A stretch of 30,715 nucleotides of DNA, taken from positions 1 to 30,715 of the forward strand of contig CAMLFK010000030.1 in NCBI GenBank assembly GCA_946479255.1, in the 5' to 3' direction. Under the pieces are notes generated by a model. It did no database searches. It was not told where the DNA came from and saw only the letters and a program-made list of their open reading frames with translations. A program made the translations under genes and the position numbers. How positions within the stretch are numbered: the stretch's first letter is position 1; each line of letters opens with the position of its first letter. This DNA is from an uncultured Oxalobacteraceae bacterium. Lineage in GTDB: Bacteria > Pseudomonadota > Gammaproteobacteria > Burkholderiales > Burkholderiaceae. Of the stretch, positions 23,865 to 30,715 are shown one piece after another.

Positions 23865-24514
23865 GCTTGCGCCCCATCCCCGGAGCCGGCGAGTCGTTCA
23901 AGGAAGGCAAGCATGTCGTCTTCGTCGCGCATGGCCGCCGTCGCCGTGTGGCCATAGCGTTCGAGCAGCGCAGCCTGCAGCCGGGCCTTGTCCATCAGCC
24001 ACCAGTTCGATTGTTCGAGCCGGGCGCGGGTGGCCGGGGAAAAACGGTACCCGACCATACGCGCCGGCACCCCAACCACGATGGCGTATGGCGGCACGTC
24101 CTTGAGCACGACCGTGTGGGCGCCGATAATGGCCCCCACCCCGACCTGCACGCCCTTGCGCACGAAGGCATTGCAACCGATCCAGACATCGGCGCCGATT
24201 TCGGTCGCGCCCAACTTGTGACTGTCGTACTGGCGCCGGTCCAGACAGTCCAACAGCAGGTCGGAGGTACTGAACAAGGTCTGTTCATGCTCGTTCTCAC
24301 CAATGACCACGCGCGGGCCGATCGAGGCGTAAGGGCCGATCTTTACACCGAAGAGCCTGGTTTCAGGTCCGATGTAGACGTGCTGGTCCACCGTCGAACC
24401 GATCACTTTGGCGCCGCTCTCGATGCGCACGCCCTCCCCGAATGCACTGTCGAGTACGGTGGTGCTGGCCCATCGAATGAGCGCGCGCGCCAGGATTCGA
24501 ATGATTGAGTTCAT
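23858..24514 (-). CDS. Hexapeptide-repeat O-acetyltransferase
   Basis: A left-handed beta-helix (LbH) acyltransferase of 218 residues, expected to use acetyl-CoA to acetylate a sugar or lipid-linked intermediate in the cytoplasm. Isoleucine-patch repeats run from VRIESGAKVIGSTVDQHVYIGP to TEIGADVWIGCNAFVRKGVQVG and VGAIIGAHTVVLKDVPPYAIVVGVPARMVGYRF, the usual end of the fold. An acidic insertion (ENEHEQTLFSTSDLLLDCLDRRQYDSHK) interrupts the helix around the likely acceptor site. It is 3 bases downstream of the OafA-like gene and overlaps wzx. Specific substrate is unknown. Confidence 0.87.
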   Translation of the reverse strand: MNSIIRILARALIRWASTTVLDSAFGEGVRIESGAKVIGSTVDQHVYIGPETRLFGVKIGPYASIGPRVVIGENEHEQTLFSTSDLLLDCLDRRQYDSHKLGATEIGADVWIGCNAFVRKGVQVGVGAIIGAHTVVLKDVPPYAIVVGVPARMVGYRFSPATRARLEQSNWWLMDKARLQAALLERYGHTATAAMRDEDDMLAFLERLAGSGDGAQAC

Positions 24515-24517
24515 CGT

Positions 24518-25651
24518 TTATGACTGAACAATGTGAGGACCACCCTTGCGGCCCAGCGCCAGCAAGAACAGCTTGACGCGCTCGGTGTGCTTCTCGAACA
24601 GCATCCACAGCAGTTGCGCGATGCCGACCAGGGCAATGAGCAAAGCGGCGAACAGCAGGTAGCTGCCCCCCCCAGGGGCGTGCTGCTCCCCTCTGAAAAA
24701 TCCGGCATAGGCCAACAAGACCAAGGGAAAGTGGGTCAGGTACAAAGTGTACGAACAGCGCGCCAGCAGCTCGGTGAAGGCGGCCAGCACACGGGGCATG
24801 GGCGGCAGCGTGCGCAAGGCGATGATCAGCCCGGAGGAGGCAAGGCCAAGCAGCGCGATGCCGGGGGAATCGGCCAGGACGCCCGTCTTGCTCAATACCA
24901 GTGCGAGGGCAAACAGGGCCAGCGCACCGGCCACGGCCAGCGGCGCCAGCGGGCGCGCCAAGCGATGGCGCTGCGGGACGCAATAGGCTGCGGCACCCAG
25001 GGTCCACACCAGCAAACCGGCCAGCATATTGTCAAGAACCAGCCATCCGAGTATTCCCAGGCTCAGCGCGGCGCTGACGCGCACCCAGGCGCTGCGGCCG
25101 TTCGCCACGACCAGGTAAGCCAGTGGGAAACAGAGGTAATACCAGAACTCGTTCGCCAGGCTCCACAGGGGTCCATTGCTGCCATAGACTGGCCCGGTAA
25201 TTGTTTGCAGGAACAGAAGATTGCGGACAAAGCCCCTCAGGGAATTGTCAAAGTCGCCCGCGGGGCCGGAATTGAGAATTGCCGTTTCTTGCCCCGAAAG
25301 GATGCCTGGGGCGATTGTTCCCGTGATCCGATCCACCAGAAAGGTCAACAGCAAGGCCGGCAGCAAGACCACCCAAAGCCGGGTCAGCCGGGTCAGCAGA
25401 TAGACGGGGAAGCTAAAACTGGTCCGCCGTTTGAGTACCGAGCCGCCGACAAAAAATCCGCTGAGCACGAAGAATACGATCACCGCCTGCGCCCCCAGGC
25501 CAGTGACAAAATAAAATAATTTGACGCCCGCCGAGCTGGCGCTCAAGGCCGAATGGTCGACAAACATGGCTGCGCGCAGATGGTTCGCGCAGACCAGCAG
25601 CGCACTGGCTCCACGCAACAGATCCAACCATTGATATTTCGTGGCAGTCAT
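24518..25651 (-). CDS. OafA/YrhL-type membrane acyltransferase
   Basis: Acyltransferase-3 family proteins move acyl groups, usually acetyl, across the membrane onto polysaccharides. The 377-residue product starts MTATKYQWLDLLRGASALLVCANHLR, containing the family's conserved Arg and His24. QAVIVFFVLSGFFVGGSVLKRR and a later SYTLYLTHFPLVLLAYA follow, both family hallmarks, within about ten hydrophobic segments. No C-terminal SGNH domain is present. It begins 17 bases after the wzz-like gene and is followed 3 bases later by a second acyltransferase of a different fold, so the polymer is probably O-acylated at two sites or in two steps. Confidence 0.88.
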   Translation of the reverse strand: MTATKYQWLDLLRGASALLVCANHLRAAMFVDHSALSASSAGVKLFYFVTGLGAQAVIVFFVLSGFFVGGSVLKRRTSFSFPVYLLTRLTRLWVVLLPALLLTFLVDRITGTIAPGILSGQETAILNSGPAGDFDNSLRGFVRNLLFLQTITGPVYGSNGPLWSLANEFWYYLCFPLAYLVVANGRSAWVRVSAALSLGILGWLVLDNMLAGLLVWTLGAAAYCVPQRHRLARPLAPLAVAGALALFALALVLSKTGVLADSPGIALLGLASSGLIIALRTLPPMPRVLAAFTELLARCSYTLYLTHFPLVLLAYAGFFRGEQHAPGGGSYLLFAALLIALVGIAQLLWMLFEKHTERVKLFLLALGRKGGPHIVQS

Positions 25652-25668
25652 CAGCCCGGTCCGCCTTG

Positions 25669-26850
25669 TCAGCCGCGCAGGCGTAATAAACGCCGCGCCT
25701 GGGCGAACTGCGCAGCACCAGCGGGCGACGCGGCCGCGCGCCGGACAGCGTCAGTCATCAGCACCCACAAGCAGGCCAGGGTAAACATCGCCAGCGTGCC
25801 GCCAAGTACGATGACTGCCCGCTTGGGCTTGAACTTACGCTCGGGTTGTACCGCAAGATCGAGCACCTGGATGATCCCGGGATTCTTGGCCTCATCGATC
25901 CGCGCCACTTCATACTGGCGCGCCAGCAGTTCGTACAGGGCCTGATAGTATTTAAGGTCACGCAACCGCTGGGTGTTTTCCAGGCCGTTTTGCTTGCCTT
26001 CCTCGGCGCCGGTCGTGTTCCGTCCATTCTCCAGATTAGACAACTCCACCCGCAGACTGCTTAGCTCTTGCTGAACCCGCTGGAAATCGGGATGACTGGC
26101 CGTCACAAAAGCACGCATAGCGTTGAGCTCGATGTCCTTGGCCGAAACCTGCGCCTTGAGGCGGGCCACCAGTTCGAGCACGCCGCGACTCTCGCTCTCA
26201 ACACTGATCACGCCACGGGCATCGATCCTGCCCTTCAAGGCGGCTTCGGCCTTGAGCATATTGTCCTTGGCGAGGGCCAGCTGGCGCTCGTAGAAAAGAC
26301 GGCGCTGCGCCGCCTCGGTCACGGCCAGCGTTTTGGTCAGCGTGAGCAGTTCGCTGGTGTAGGCGTTCGCCACGCTGGCGGCCAGCTTGGGATCGTTGGA
26401 TTCGACCGCGATGGCGATCAAACCATCCTTGCCCGAGCTGATATCGGTGCTGGCAGCGAGCTGCGCGCGTGCCAACTCCTGCGACTGGAGCTCATACACT
26501 TTCTTGAGATCTAAACGCGCCACGATCTGGTCGGCGATGGTTCTGCTCTTGAGCATACCGATATACAGGTCGCTGGGATTCTTGATCCCGGCCACCCCCG
26601 CGGCCGGGCCTGCCAGGCCGCCGAGTTGCGCGAGCATGGCAGCGGCCCCCGACTGGGCCTGCTGTGGCGGCAGCAAGGTTGCGCTGGCCAGGTAGACATT
26701 GGGAAGCGCCAGGCTGATGCCGAGTGCGATGAACGCGCCTGCCAGGGTGGCGGCGATGATCAACTTCTTGCGCTGCAATAGCACGATCAGCATGCCCAGC
26801 AAACTAAGTTCATCGTCTGGCAGGGTCGTGGGAGGGGACGCGTGGCTCAT
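25669..26850 (-). CDS. Wzz/GNVR-type polysaccharide co-polymerase without kinase domain
   Basis: Chain-length-determinant proteins control polymer length and link the polymerase to the exporter. The 393-residue product has a cytoplasmic N-terminus (DDELSLLGMLIVLLQRKK), a first membrane helix (LIIAATLAGAFIALGISLAL) and the PNVYLASATLLPPQQA segment typical of Wzz. A long periplasmic coiled-coil region (about residues 150-330) follows, then a second helix (AVIVLGGTLAMFTLACLWVL) after the Pro/Lys-rich RKFKPKRA. It ends within about 25 residues, so the cytoplasmic tyrosine kinase domain of Wzc proteins is absent. The ATG at 26850 gives the expected N-terminus. It starts 61 bases after the exporter gene. 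Confidence 0.9.
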   Translation of the reverse strand: MSHASPPTTLPDDELSLLGMLIVLLQRKKLIIAATLAGAFIALGISLALPNVYLASATLLPPQQAQSGAAAMLAQLGGLAGPAAGVAGIKNPSDLYIGMLKSRTIADQIVARLDLKKVYELQSQELARAQLAASTDISSGKDGLIAIAVESNDPKLAASVANAYTSELLTLTKTLAVTEAAQRRLFYERQLALAKDNMLKAEAALKGRIDARGVISVESESRGVLELVARLKAQVSAKDIELNAMRAFVTASHPDFQRVQQELSSLRVELSNLENGRNTTGAEEGKQNGLENTQRLRDLKYYQALYELLARQYEVARIDEAKNPGIIQVLDLAVQPERKFKPKRAVIVLGGTLAMFTLACLWVLMTDAVRRAAASPAGAAQFAQARRLLRLRG

Positions 26851-26911
26851 GCTTATTTTGTTGGCTGATTCAGTAAAATGCGGAAAATTGCTGCTAGGCG
26901 CGACGACCAGG

Positions 26912-29236
26912 TCAGTCGCGCAAGGTCTTGATGGCGGCGGCCCCGAGGCCAAAGTTCGCCAAGATCTGCGCCCATTCACGAGTGCCGCGCGTGAACTTCG
27001 TCCAGGCCGTTTCCCGGTCAAACTTTTCCGGGACGATGATGCTATCGCCTGGCATCACTTCCAGTTTGTCGATGCCACCGCCGAACCAGCCGTTCGAGCC
27101 ATTCGCCTGCACGGTGCCATCGACGCGCATGATGAAGGCATTCTCGACATCGGCACTGGCGGATACCCCGGTGATCCGCAAGTAATCCTTGACCCGGGTG
27201 TTTGGACGCCACAAGGGCGATGCCTCGGCATTGACGGCGCCGAATACGTGGACGAAGGCTGGCTTGGACGGCACCACGAGGCGGTCGCCGTTTTCCAGCG
27301 GCACACTTGGAAGCTGTGCAAACGATCGGCGCGGGTCGATGCCGAAAGCAATGCGGCCTGTCGGTTTGAGCTGGCGGAAACGGCTGATCGACTCCTTGGC
27401 CAGCTCCATTTCGGCTTGGCGCTGCAGGAGGACGGCTTGGGCATCGCCCCCGCTCTGCGTCTGGACGTTAGCTATCCCGCGCGACTGTTCGTTGCGCAAT
27501 TGCGATTCAAGCCGGCTGGCCGCTTTCTCAAGATTTATTTCCTGCTCCTTGCGCACCGTTTCCCGGTAAAACCCGGTCCCGAACAGGTAGGCGTTGGTGG
27601 TCGGACCGCCCGCCCTGTCCAGCAGCGTTTGCAGCGTGTCGCCTGGCGCCATCTGGTAGACGCCCGGAACCTTGACTTCCCCCTCGACACGCACGAAGAC
27701 GCGACGCTTGTCCATCGGAACTGCCACATCTTGTTGCGAGAACACGGTGACGGTGTCGCCCGGTTGCAGCTGCACATTGTCCGCCCCGTTCGGATCGCCG
27801 AAGACCTTACCAAGGTTGAACGGAATCAGTTGCACACTCAAGTTGGCCCGGTTAACCCGCTCGACCACCGCATAATCCCAATTGATCTCATCGATCAGCG
27901 CGCCGATGCGTGCAGCGATACCACCCGCCGCCTCATTGGTGGAGCGCTCCTGGTCACCAGTACTGACGACGTTGTTGAGGCGTTTGGTCGAGCTGCGGCT
28001 GATCAGGTACTCGCGGCTTGGAATCAGGTCGGAAATGCGCATGCCCGGCTTGAATGGGGCGCGCACCGACTGGTCCACGTTGCCGCGTAATACGACGGCA
28101 TTTGAAAAATCCGGTGTGATCGAAAGGATATTGAGTACGTCGCCATTCTTCAGCGTGCGCTTCAGTCCGCTCTCGGTGAGCGCGAACTCTTCAACGCTGC
28201 GCGGGGGGCTCCGCTTTGCATCGATACGCTCGAGAAACGCCCGGCGCGGGTCGGCCACCACAGGCAAGCCACCCGCAAAATTGAGCACGGATTCAATCGT
28301 GTCGCTGTCTGCCTTAATTTCATAGATCGCCGGCGTGTTGACCTTGCCGACCAGGGCAACGTAGCCAGCGGCCGGTGGCAGGTAGATGGAATCGCCGTCT
28401 TGTAGCTTGATATCGGCCGATTTATCGCCTTTGGCAATAAAGGAATACAAGTCCAGTTCCGCCACGACCTTACCGGCACGCTTGACCTGCACCGCCCGCA
28501 TACTGCCGTTTGCGTTGGGGCCGCCGCTGGCAAACAAGGCAGTGACCAGGGTCGAGAGGCTGGAGACGGTATAGGTCCCGGGGCGGCTAGCCTGGCCGAC
28601 GACATACACAGTGATCGCCCTCAACTGGCCAAAATTCACGCTGACGTTCACGCCCTTGTACAAACGGCCAATCGCGCCGCGGATGAGCGCCTCCGCCTGT
28701 CCGGCCTTCACGCCAGACAGCACCACTGTACCGATGGACGGGATATTGATCGTACCGTTGCGGTCAATCGTGGCACGGTAATCGATATCAATAGTCCCCC
28801 AACCGCGAATCGCCAATTCATCGCCCGGACCAAGCTGATAATCGTTCGGCACTGGAGAATTGAGAATCGGGGCGAAAGTCGACGGAGCGTTGGCAAAAAA
28901 CTCAGCGCCAAAAATCGGCAGAATCTTGCCAGTGCTATCGGAAATAAATTTCTGAAATTCGCTCGGCGTATCGTTTCCGCCGCCGTGGATTTTCGCCAGG
29001 GCAGGCGGCGGCATGCCGGCGGCCGCATCGCTGGTGTCCTGGTTTGCCGCCGTGGCGGCGCTTGGCGTAGTGTTAGCGATCGACACCCTACGGCTGGCTG
29101 TCGCTTGCGCCGGCGCCCCAAGCGCGGGCGCCCCTTCTCTCGGGGCTTCCTGCCCGAACAAATCAGACTGTGCGGACGCAGCAAACGGGGTAATGGCCAA
29201 GGCGACGGCCATCAGACAAAAATTAAACTTGGACAT
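26912..29236 (-). CDS. Wza-like polysaccharide export protein with multiple SLBB domains
   Basis: An outer-membrane polysaccharide secretin-like channel of 774 residues, about twice E. coli Wza. The signal peptide MSKFNFCLMAVALAITPFAASA ends before QSDLFG; the only Cys near it (residue 7) is not in a lipobox, so it should not be lipidated. A polysaccharide-export (PES) domain begins near residue 131 (NDYQLGPGDELAIRGWG). SLBB-type beta-grasp units follow, for example ITVYVVGQASRPGTYTVSS, YVALVGKVNTPAIYEIKAD, VFVRVEGEVKVPGVYQMAPG and FVHVFGAVNAEASPLWRPN. The C-terminal stretch WAQILANFGLGAAAIKTLRD could form the membrane helix. The ATG at 29236 fits the signal peptide. It is the first gene of the long operon. 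Confidence 0.9.
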   Translation of the reverse strand: MSKFNFCLMAVALAITPFAASAQSDLFGQEAPREGAPALGAPAQATASRRVSIANTTPSAATAANQDTSDAAAGMPPPALAKIHGGGNDTPSEFQKFISDSTGKILPIFGAEFFANAPSTFAPILNSPVPNDYQLGPGDELAIRGWGTIDIDYRATIDRNGTINIPSIGTVVLSGVKAGQAEALIRGAIGRLYKGVNVSVNFGQLRAITVYVVGQASRPGTYTVSSLSTLVTALFASGGPNANGSMRAVQVKRAGKVVAELDLYSFIAKGDKSADIKLQDGDSIYLPPAAGYVALVGKVNTPAIYEIKADSDTIESVLNFAGGLPVVADPRRAFLERIDAKRSPPRSVEEFALTESGLKRTLKNGDVLNILSITPDFSNAVVLRGNVDQSVRAPFKPGMRISDLIPSREYLISRSSTKRLNNVVSTGDQERSTNEAAGGIAARIGALIDEINWDYAVVERVNRANLSVQLIPFNLGKVFGDPNGADNVQLQPGDTVTVFSQQDVAVPMDKRRVFVRVEGEVKVPGVYQMAPGDTLQTLLDRAGGPTTNAYLFGTGFYRETVRKEQEINLEKAASRLESQLRNEQSRGIANVQTQSGGDAQAVLLQRQAEMELAKESISRFRQLKPTGRIAFGIDPRRSFAQLPSVPLENGDRLVVPSKPAFVHVFGAVNAEASPLWRPNTRVKDYLRITGVSASADVENAFIMRVDGTVQANGSNGWFGGGIDKLEVMPGDSIIVPEKFDRETAWTKFTRGTREWAQILANFGLGAAAIKTLRD

Positions 29237-29279
29237 TGGTATGCGAGAAAAGGCCGGAATGCTGGTGGAGTAGCCGACT

Positions 29280-29297
29280 ATCATACCAAACTAGTTT
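29280..29297 (-). promoter_or_regulatory. Putative promoter of the polysaccharide operon with palindrome
   Basis: On the minus strand TATGAT (29285-29280) is a good -10 and would start transcription near 29273, leaving a leader of about 37 bases before the exporter ATG. The -35 region is weak (TTTCCG at 17-base spacing). Just upstream of the -10 is AAACTAGTTT (29288-29297), a perfect 10-base palindrome in the spacer, suitable for a repressor or other regulator. Its role is inferred from placement. Confidence 0.45.
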
Positions 29298-29592
29298 AAG
29301 AACGGAAATGTTTCACGGAATTTTTTCGAAGTCACAGTTGTTTCGACACTTTAACGACAGTCGGGAATCAATCCGGCGGGAGCTTGCCTGAAAAGACAAA
29401 GAAAGATGCCTTGAAACAATTTATATTCGAAACCATCTGTGTGTTGGCGTTAATTTTCAGCCTTTCTTTTTGCAAAATGAAATGAGAACTATCGCGCCTC
29501 ATGCCGGTAAAACATTAGAAGTCGAACTTTGACAAGGTTTTCAGCGCCACCCTCATCTCCCGCGGATTTCGAGTCCCACTCAACGACGACAT

Positions 29593-29606
29593 TTGATAAA
29601 GATCAA
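29593..29606. promoter_or_regulatory. Perfect FNR/Anr-type binding site
   Basis: TTGAT-AAAG-ATCAA matches the FNR/Anr consensus (TTGAT-N4-ATCAA) at every defined base. FNR-family proteins sense oxygen through an iron-sulfur cluster and activate genes under low oxygen. Its centre (29599.5) lies about 41 bases before the start expected from the -10 at 29628-29633, the class II activator position. On the other side no suitable -10 is seen, so it probably serves the rightward gene. Confidence 0.75.
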
Positions 29607-29627
29607 AAGTCCCAAGGGACTGCTAGT

Positions 29628-29633
29628 TACACT
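29628..29633 (+). promoter_or_regulatory. -10 element of the FNR-dependent promoter
   Basis: TACACT matches four of six bases of the sigma-70 -10. No good -35 is present, as is normal for class II FNR promoters. Transcription would start near 29640 and leave a leader of about 83 bases before the ATG at 29723. Confidence 0.5.
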
Positions 29634-29722
29634 GAGACATCGTTAGGAATCCGCTGAGTCCCAACCGCGATTTTCCTTACCACTGCGAGGATTTATAACC
29701 GGCAACACCGAAGAGGACGAAG

Positions 29723-30058
29723 ATGCAACCGACCACTCCTTCCGAGCCCGATTTCTGGTCACACGACCCGGACGACCTGCCACTGCATGATATGAACGAT
29801 GCCCTGGCCGCGTCGGCACTGCATAACACCCAGCTGGCAATCGCCCGCTGGACCGGCGGCATCCATCGTCCGCGCATGCTGCAGGTGGGTTCCTTGCATG
29901 TATCGCCCCAGGCGCGCTGGTACGCCAAAACCTGCAACGGCTTGCAGCAATGGGTGGAAGGCGGAGGTTTTTCCCAGCACGAGGACGCCACACTGGCCAA
30001 GTTCTGCAGCGAACAGCCGCGCATCGAGATCGACAGTACCGGCGCTTGCGTCGATTAA
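29723..30058 (+). CDS. Unrecognised 111-residue soluble protein, probably low-oxygen induced
   Basis: I do not recognise this protein. It has no signal peptide or membrane segment. The N-terminus is acidic and Pro-rich (MQPTTPSEPDFWSHDPDDLPLHDMNDALAAS). A core of mixed character follows: LAIARWTGGIHRPRMLQVGSLHVSPQARWYAKTCNGLQQWVEGGG. The end is FCSEQPRIEIDSTGACVD. It has three Cys, in KTCNG, KFCSE and GACVD. The ATG follows AGAGGA at a good distance, and codon use matches the neighbours, so it should be a real gene. It stands alone between the polysaccharide operon and sppA, downstream of the FNR box, and is followed by a strong hairpin, making a monocistronic unit. A role in the low-oxygen response is inferred from the promoter alone. 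Confidence 0.75.
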   Translation: MQPTTPSEPDFWSHDPDDLPLHDMNDALAASALHNTQLAIARWTGGIHRPRMLQVGSLHVSPQARWYAKTCNGLQQWVEGGGFSQHEDATLAKFCSEQPRIEIDSTGACVD

Positions 30059-30068
30059 TCCCGCCAAC

Positions 30069-30086
30069 GCCGTCCATCCGGACGGC
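30069..30086 (+). other. Short hairpin after the 111-codon gene
   Basis: GCCGTCC-ATCC-GGACGGC is a perfect 7-base stem with a 4-base loop, starting 11 bases after the stop codon at 30058. It lacks a following U-tract, so it may stabilise the 3' end rather than terminate on its own. Confidence 0.4.
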
Positions 30087-30112
30087 CTTCAAAAAAACCA
30101 ATCGCCCAAAAC

Positions 30113-30141
30113 GAAAACGACGGCGTTGCACCGTCGTTTTC
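30113..30141. terminator. Bidirectional intrinsic terminator
   Basis: GAAAACGACGG and CCGTCGTTTTC form a perfect 11-base stem around a 7-base loop (CGTTGCA). The T-rich side serves rightward transcripts from the 111-codon gene. On the minus strand the stem is followed by TTTTCGTTTT, which would stop leftward transcripts from the sppA-like gene. Confidence 0.8.
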
Positions 30142-30340
30142 CAATCCTGCCAGTAGGATCAGTCGAGGAATCAGAAATTCTCTCTATGCCGCATCAACAG
30201 ATGCAGTTGGGTAGTTCATTCAGTTACTACGGCTAAGCTGGATGTTCTTGTGATATCGCCTCCTGTAAGGAACTACTTGTCCACTATAGACCAGGGTGGC
30301 GAACATTCAAGGAAAATATTACCTAGCTATCAGAATTTTC

Positions 30341-30715
30341 CTACCGGACACTAGGAATCGCTGGCGAGCCCATGGCCTTGACCGCCCCGCTGCCGACTGC
30401 CGCGCCGAATTTCTTCAGCACCCGCTCAGGCAAGCCCTCGTGCGCCGTGTAGTCGACGATGTCCTCGGCCTTGACCACATCGCGCGCCACCACCTCCACC
30501 GTACCGAAGCCGTCGGCCAGCCCCATCTCGACGGCTTTGGCGCCGCTCCAGAACAGGCCGGAGAAAGTTTCCGGTGTTTCCTTCAGGCGGGTGCCGCGCC
30601 CGGTACGCACCACGGCGATGAACTGCTGGTGAATTTCATTGAGCATGGCCTGGGCGTGCGCCTTGTGCTTGTCCGACTGCGGGCTGAAGGGATCGAGGAA
30701 GCCCTTGTTTTCGCC
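30341..30715 (-). CDS. sppA: SppA-like S49 signal peptide peptidase (C-terminal part)
   Basis: S49 peptidases of the SppA type degrade cleaved signal peptides in the inner membrane, with a Ser-Lys dyad. Only the last 124 codons are in the window; the reading frame continues unbroken to the edge. It begins GENKGFLDPFSPQSDKHKAHAQAMLNEIHQQFI, continues RTGRGTRLKETPETFSGLFWSGAKAVEMGLADGFG (the family's conserved G..W.G..A...GL.D..G region), and ends MGSPAIPSVR. The catalytic residues lie upstream and are not visible. An in-frame ATG at 30646 is internal and not the start. The gene converges on the 111-codon gene; TTCCTA/TAGGAA (30338-30357) is a small inverted repeat around its stop codon. Confidence 0.9.
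   Translation of the reverse strand, partial: GENKGFLDPFSPQSDKHKAHAQAMLNEIHQQFIAVVRTGRGTRLKETPETFSGLFWSGAKAVEMGLADGFGTVEVVARDVVKAEDIVDYTAHEGLPERVLKKFGAAVGSGAVKAMGSPAIPSVR

Larger units (their letters stand above)
29572..29663. repeat. Three AGTCCCA heptamers, one in a perfect palindrome
   Basis: AGTCCCA occurs at 29572-29578, 29608-29614 and 29657-29663. The middle copy belongs to AGTCCC-AA-GGGACT (29608-29621), a perfect 6-base inverted repeat that starts 2 bases after the FNR box and fills the -33 to -20 part of the promoter. A protein binding there could block or modulate FNR activation. No known family consensus was recognised. Confidence 0.45.
29237..29722. other. 486-base divergent intergenic region
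   Basis: This separates the leftward polysaccharide operon from the rightward 111-codon gene and is the longest gap in the window. It holds the probable operon promoter (29280-29297), an FNR box (29593-29606), a palindrome and heptamer repeats (29572-29663) and a class II-like promoter (-10 at 29628-29633). The middle (about 29300-29560) is AT-rich for this genome, with no convincing gene or RNA. Confidence 0.6.

Noticed and set aside
26699..28090. Long plus-strand open frame (463 codons) opposite the wza-like gene
   Set aside because: Composition is antisense-like and shows no domain; the minus strand has PES and SLBB motifs throughout.
29300..29560. Possible second leftward promoter with TATAAA near 29420-29426 and a sigma-54 site
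   Set aside because: No acceptable -35 for the hexamer, and no TGGCAC-N5-TTGC pattern was found on either strand.
30186..30236. A 16-codon plus-strand open frame (MPHQQMQLGSSFSYYG) between the terminator and sppA, considered as a small peptide gene
   Set aside because: The nearest ribosome-binding-like GAGGAA is about 15 or more bases upstream, there are no maturation genes nearby, and a frame this short is expected by chance.

Overview
The window looks like chromosome from a betaproteobacterium of moderately high GC, most likely Oxalobacteraceae (Massilia/Duganella/Janthinobacterium type). That placement is inferred from protein style (the flhB-flhA pair, the fumarylacetoacetate hydrolase, the Ala/Ser-rich lipoprotein) and was not tested by any search. 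No rRNA, tRNA, insertion sequence or CRISPR array was seen.

Left edge (1-6275): the flagellar export genes flhB and flhA lie on the minus strand, with flhA cut by the window start. A small plus-strand DUF6328-like membrane protein gene follows. It converges on a minus-strand pair, rsuA and a fumarylacetoacetate-hydrolase-family gene, which overlap by ATGA. Next is a minus-strand lipoprotein gene of unknown function.

Centre (6463-29236): eighteen minus-strand genes, tightly packed and often overlapping, form a Wzx/Wzy-type exopolysaccharide or capsule locus. In transcription order they are: an outer-membrane exporter (Wza/SLBB type), a Wzz-like co-polymerase without kinase domain, an OafA-type acyltransferase, a hexapeptide acetyltransferase, Wzx flippase, a GT4 glycosyltransferase, a Wzy-like polymerase, a second glycosyltransferase, a LicD-family phosphotransferase, a TagD-like glycerol-3-phosphate cytidylyltransferase, a third glycosyltransferase, the UDP-L-FucNAc cassette fnlA-fnlB-fnlC, a WbuB-like glycosyltransferase, a WecA/MraY-like initiating transferase, a lipid-anchored glycerophosphodiester phosphodiesterase (GDPD) with a C-terminal beta-rich domain, and a YjbH-family outer-membrane protein. 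The predicted product is an L-FucNAc-containing, O-acylated polymer. The most interesting reading is that LicD + TagD add a glycerol-phosphate-type substituent and the GDPD lipoprotein trims or recycles it.

Right edge (29237-30715): a 486-base intergenic region holds a likely promoter for the polysaccharide operon and a perfect FNR/Anr box (TTGAT-N4-ATCAA). The box is placed as a class II activator site for an unrecognised 111-residue plus-strand gene. That gene ends at a bidirectional hairpin terminator and converges on the 3' end of a signal-peptide-peptidase (S49, SppA-like) gene that runs off the window.
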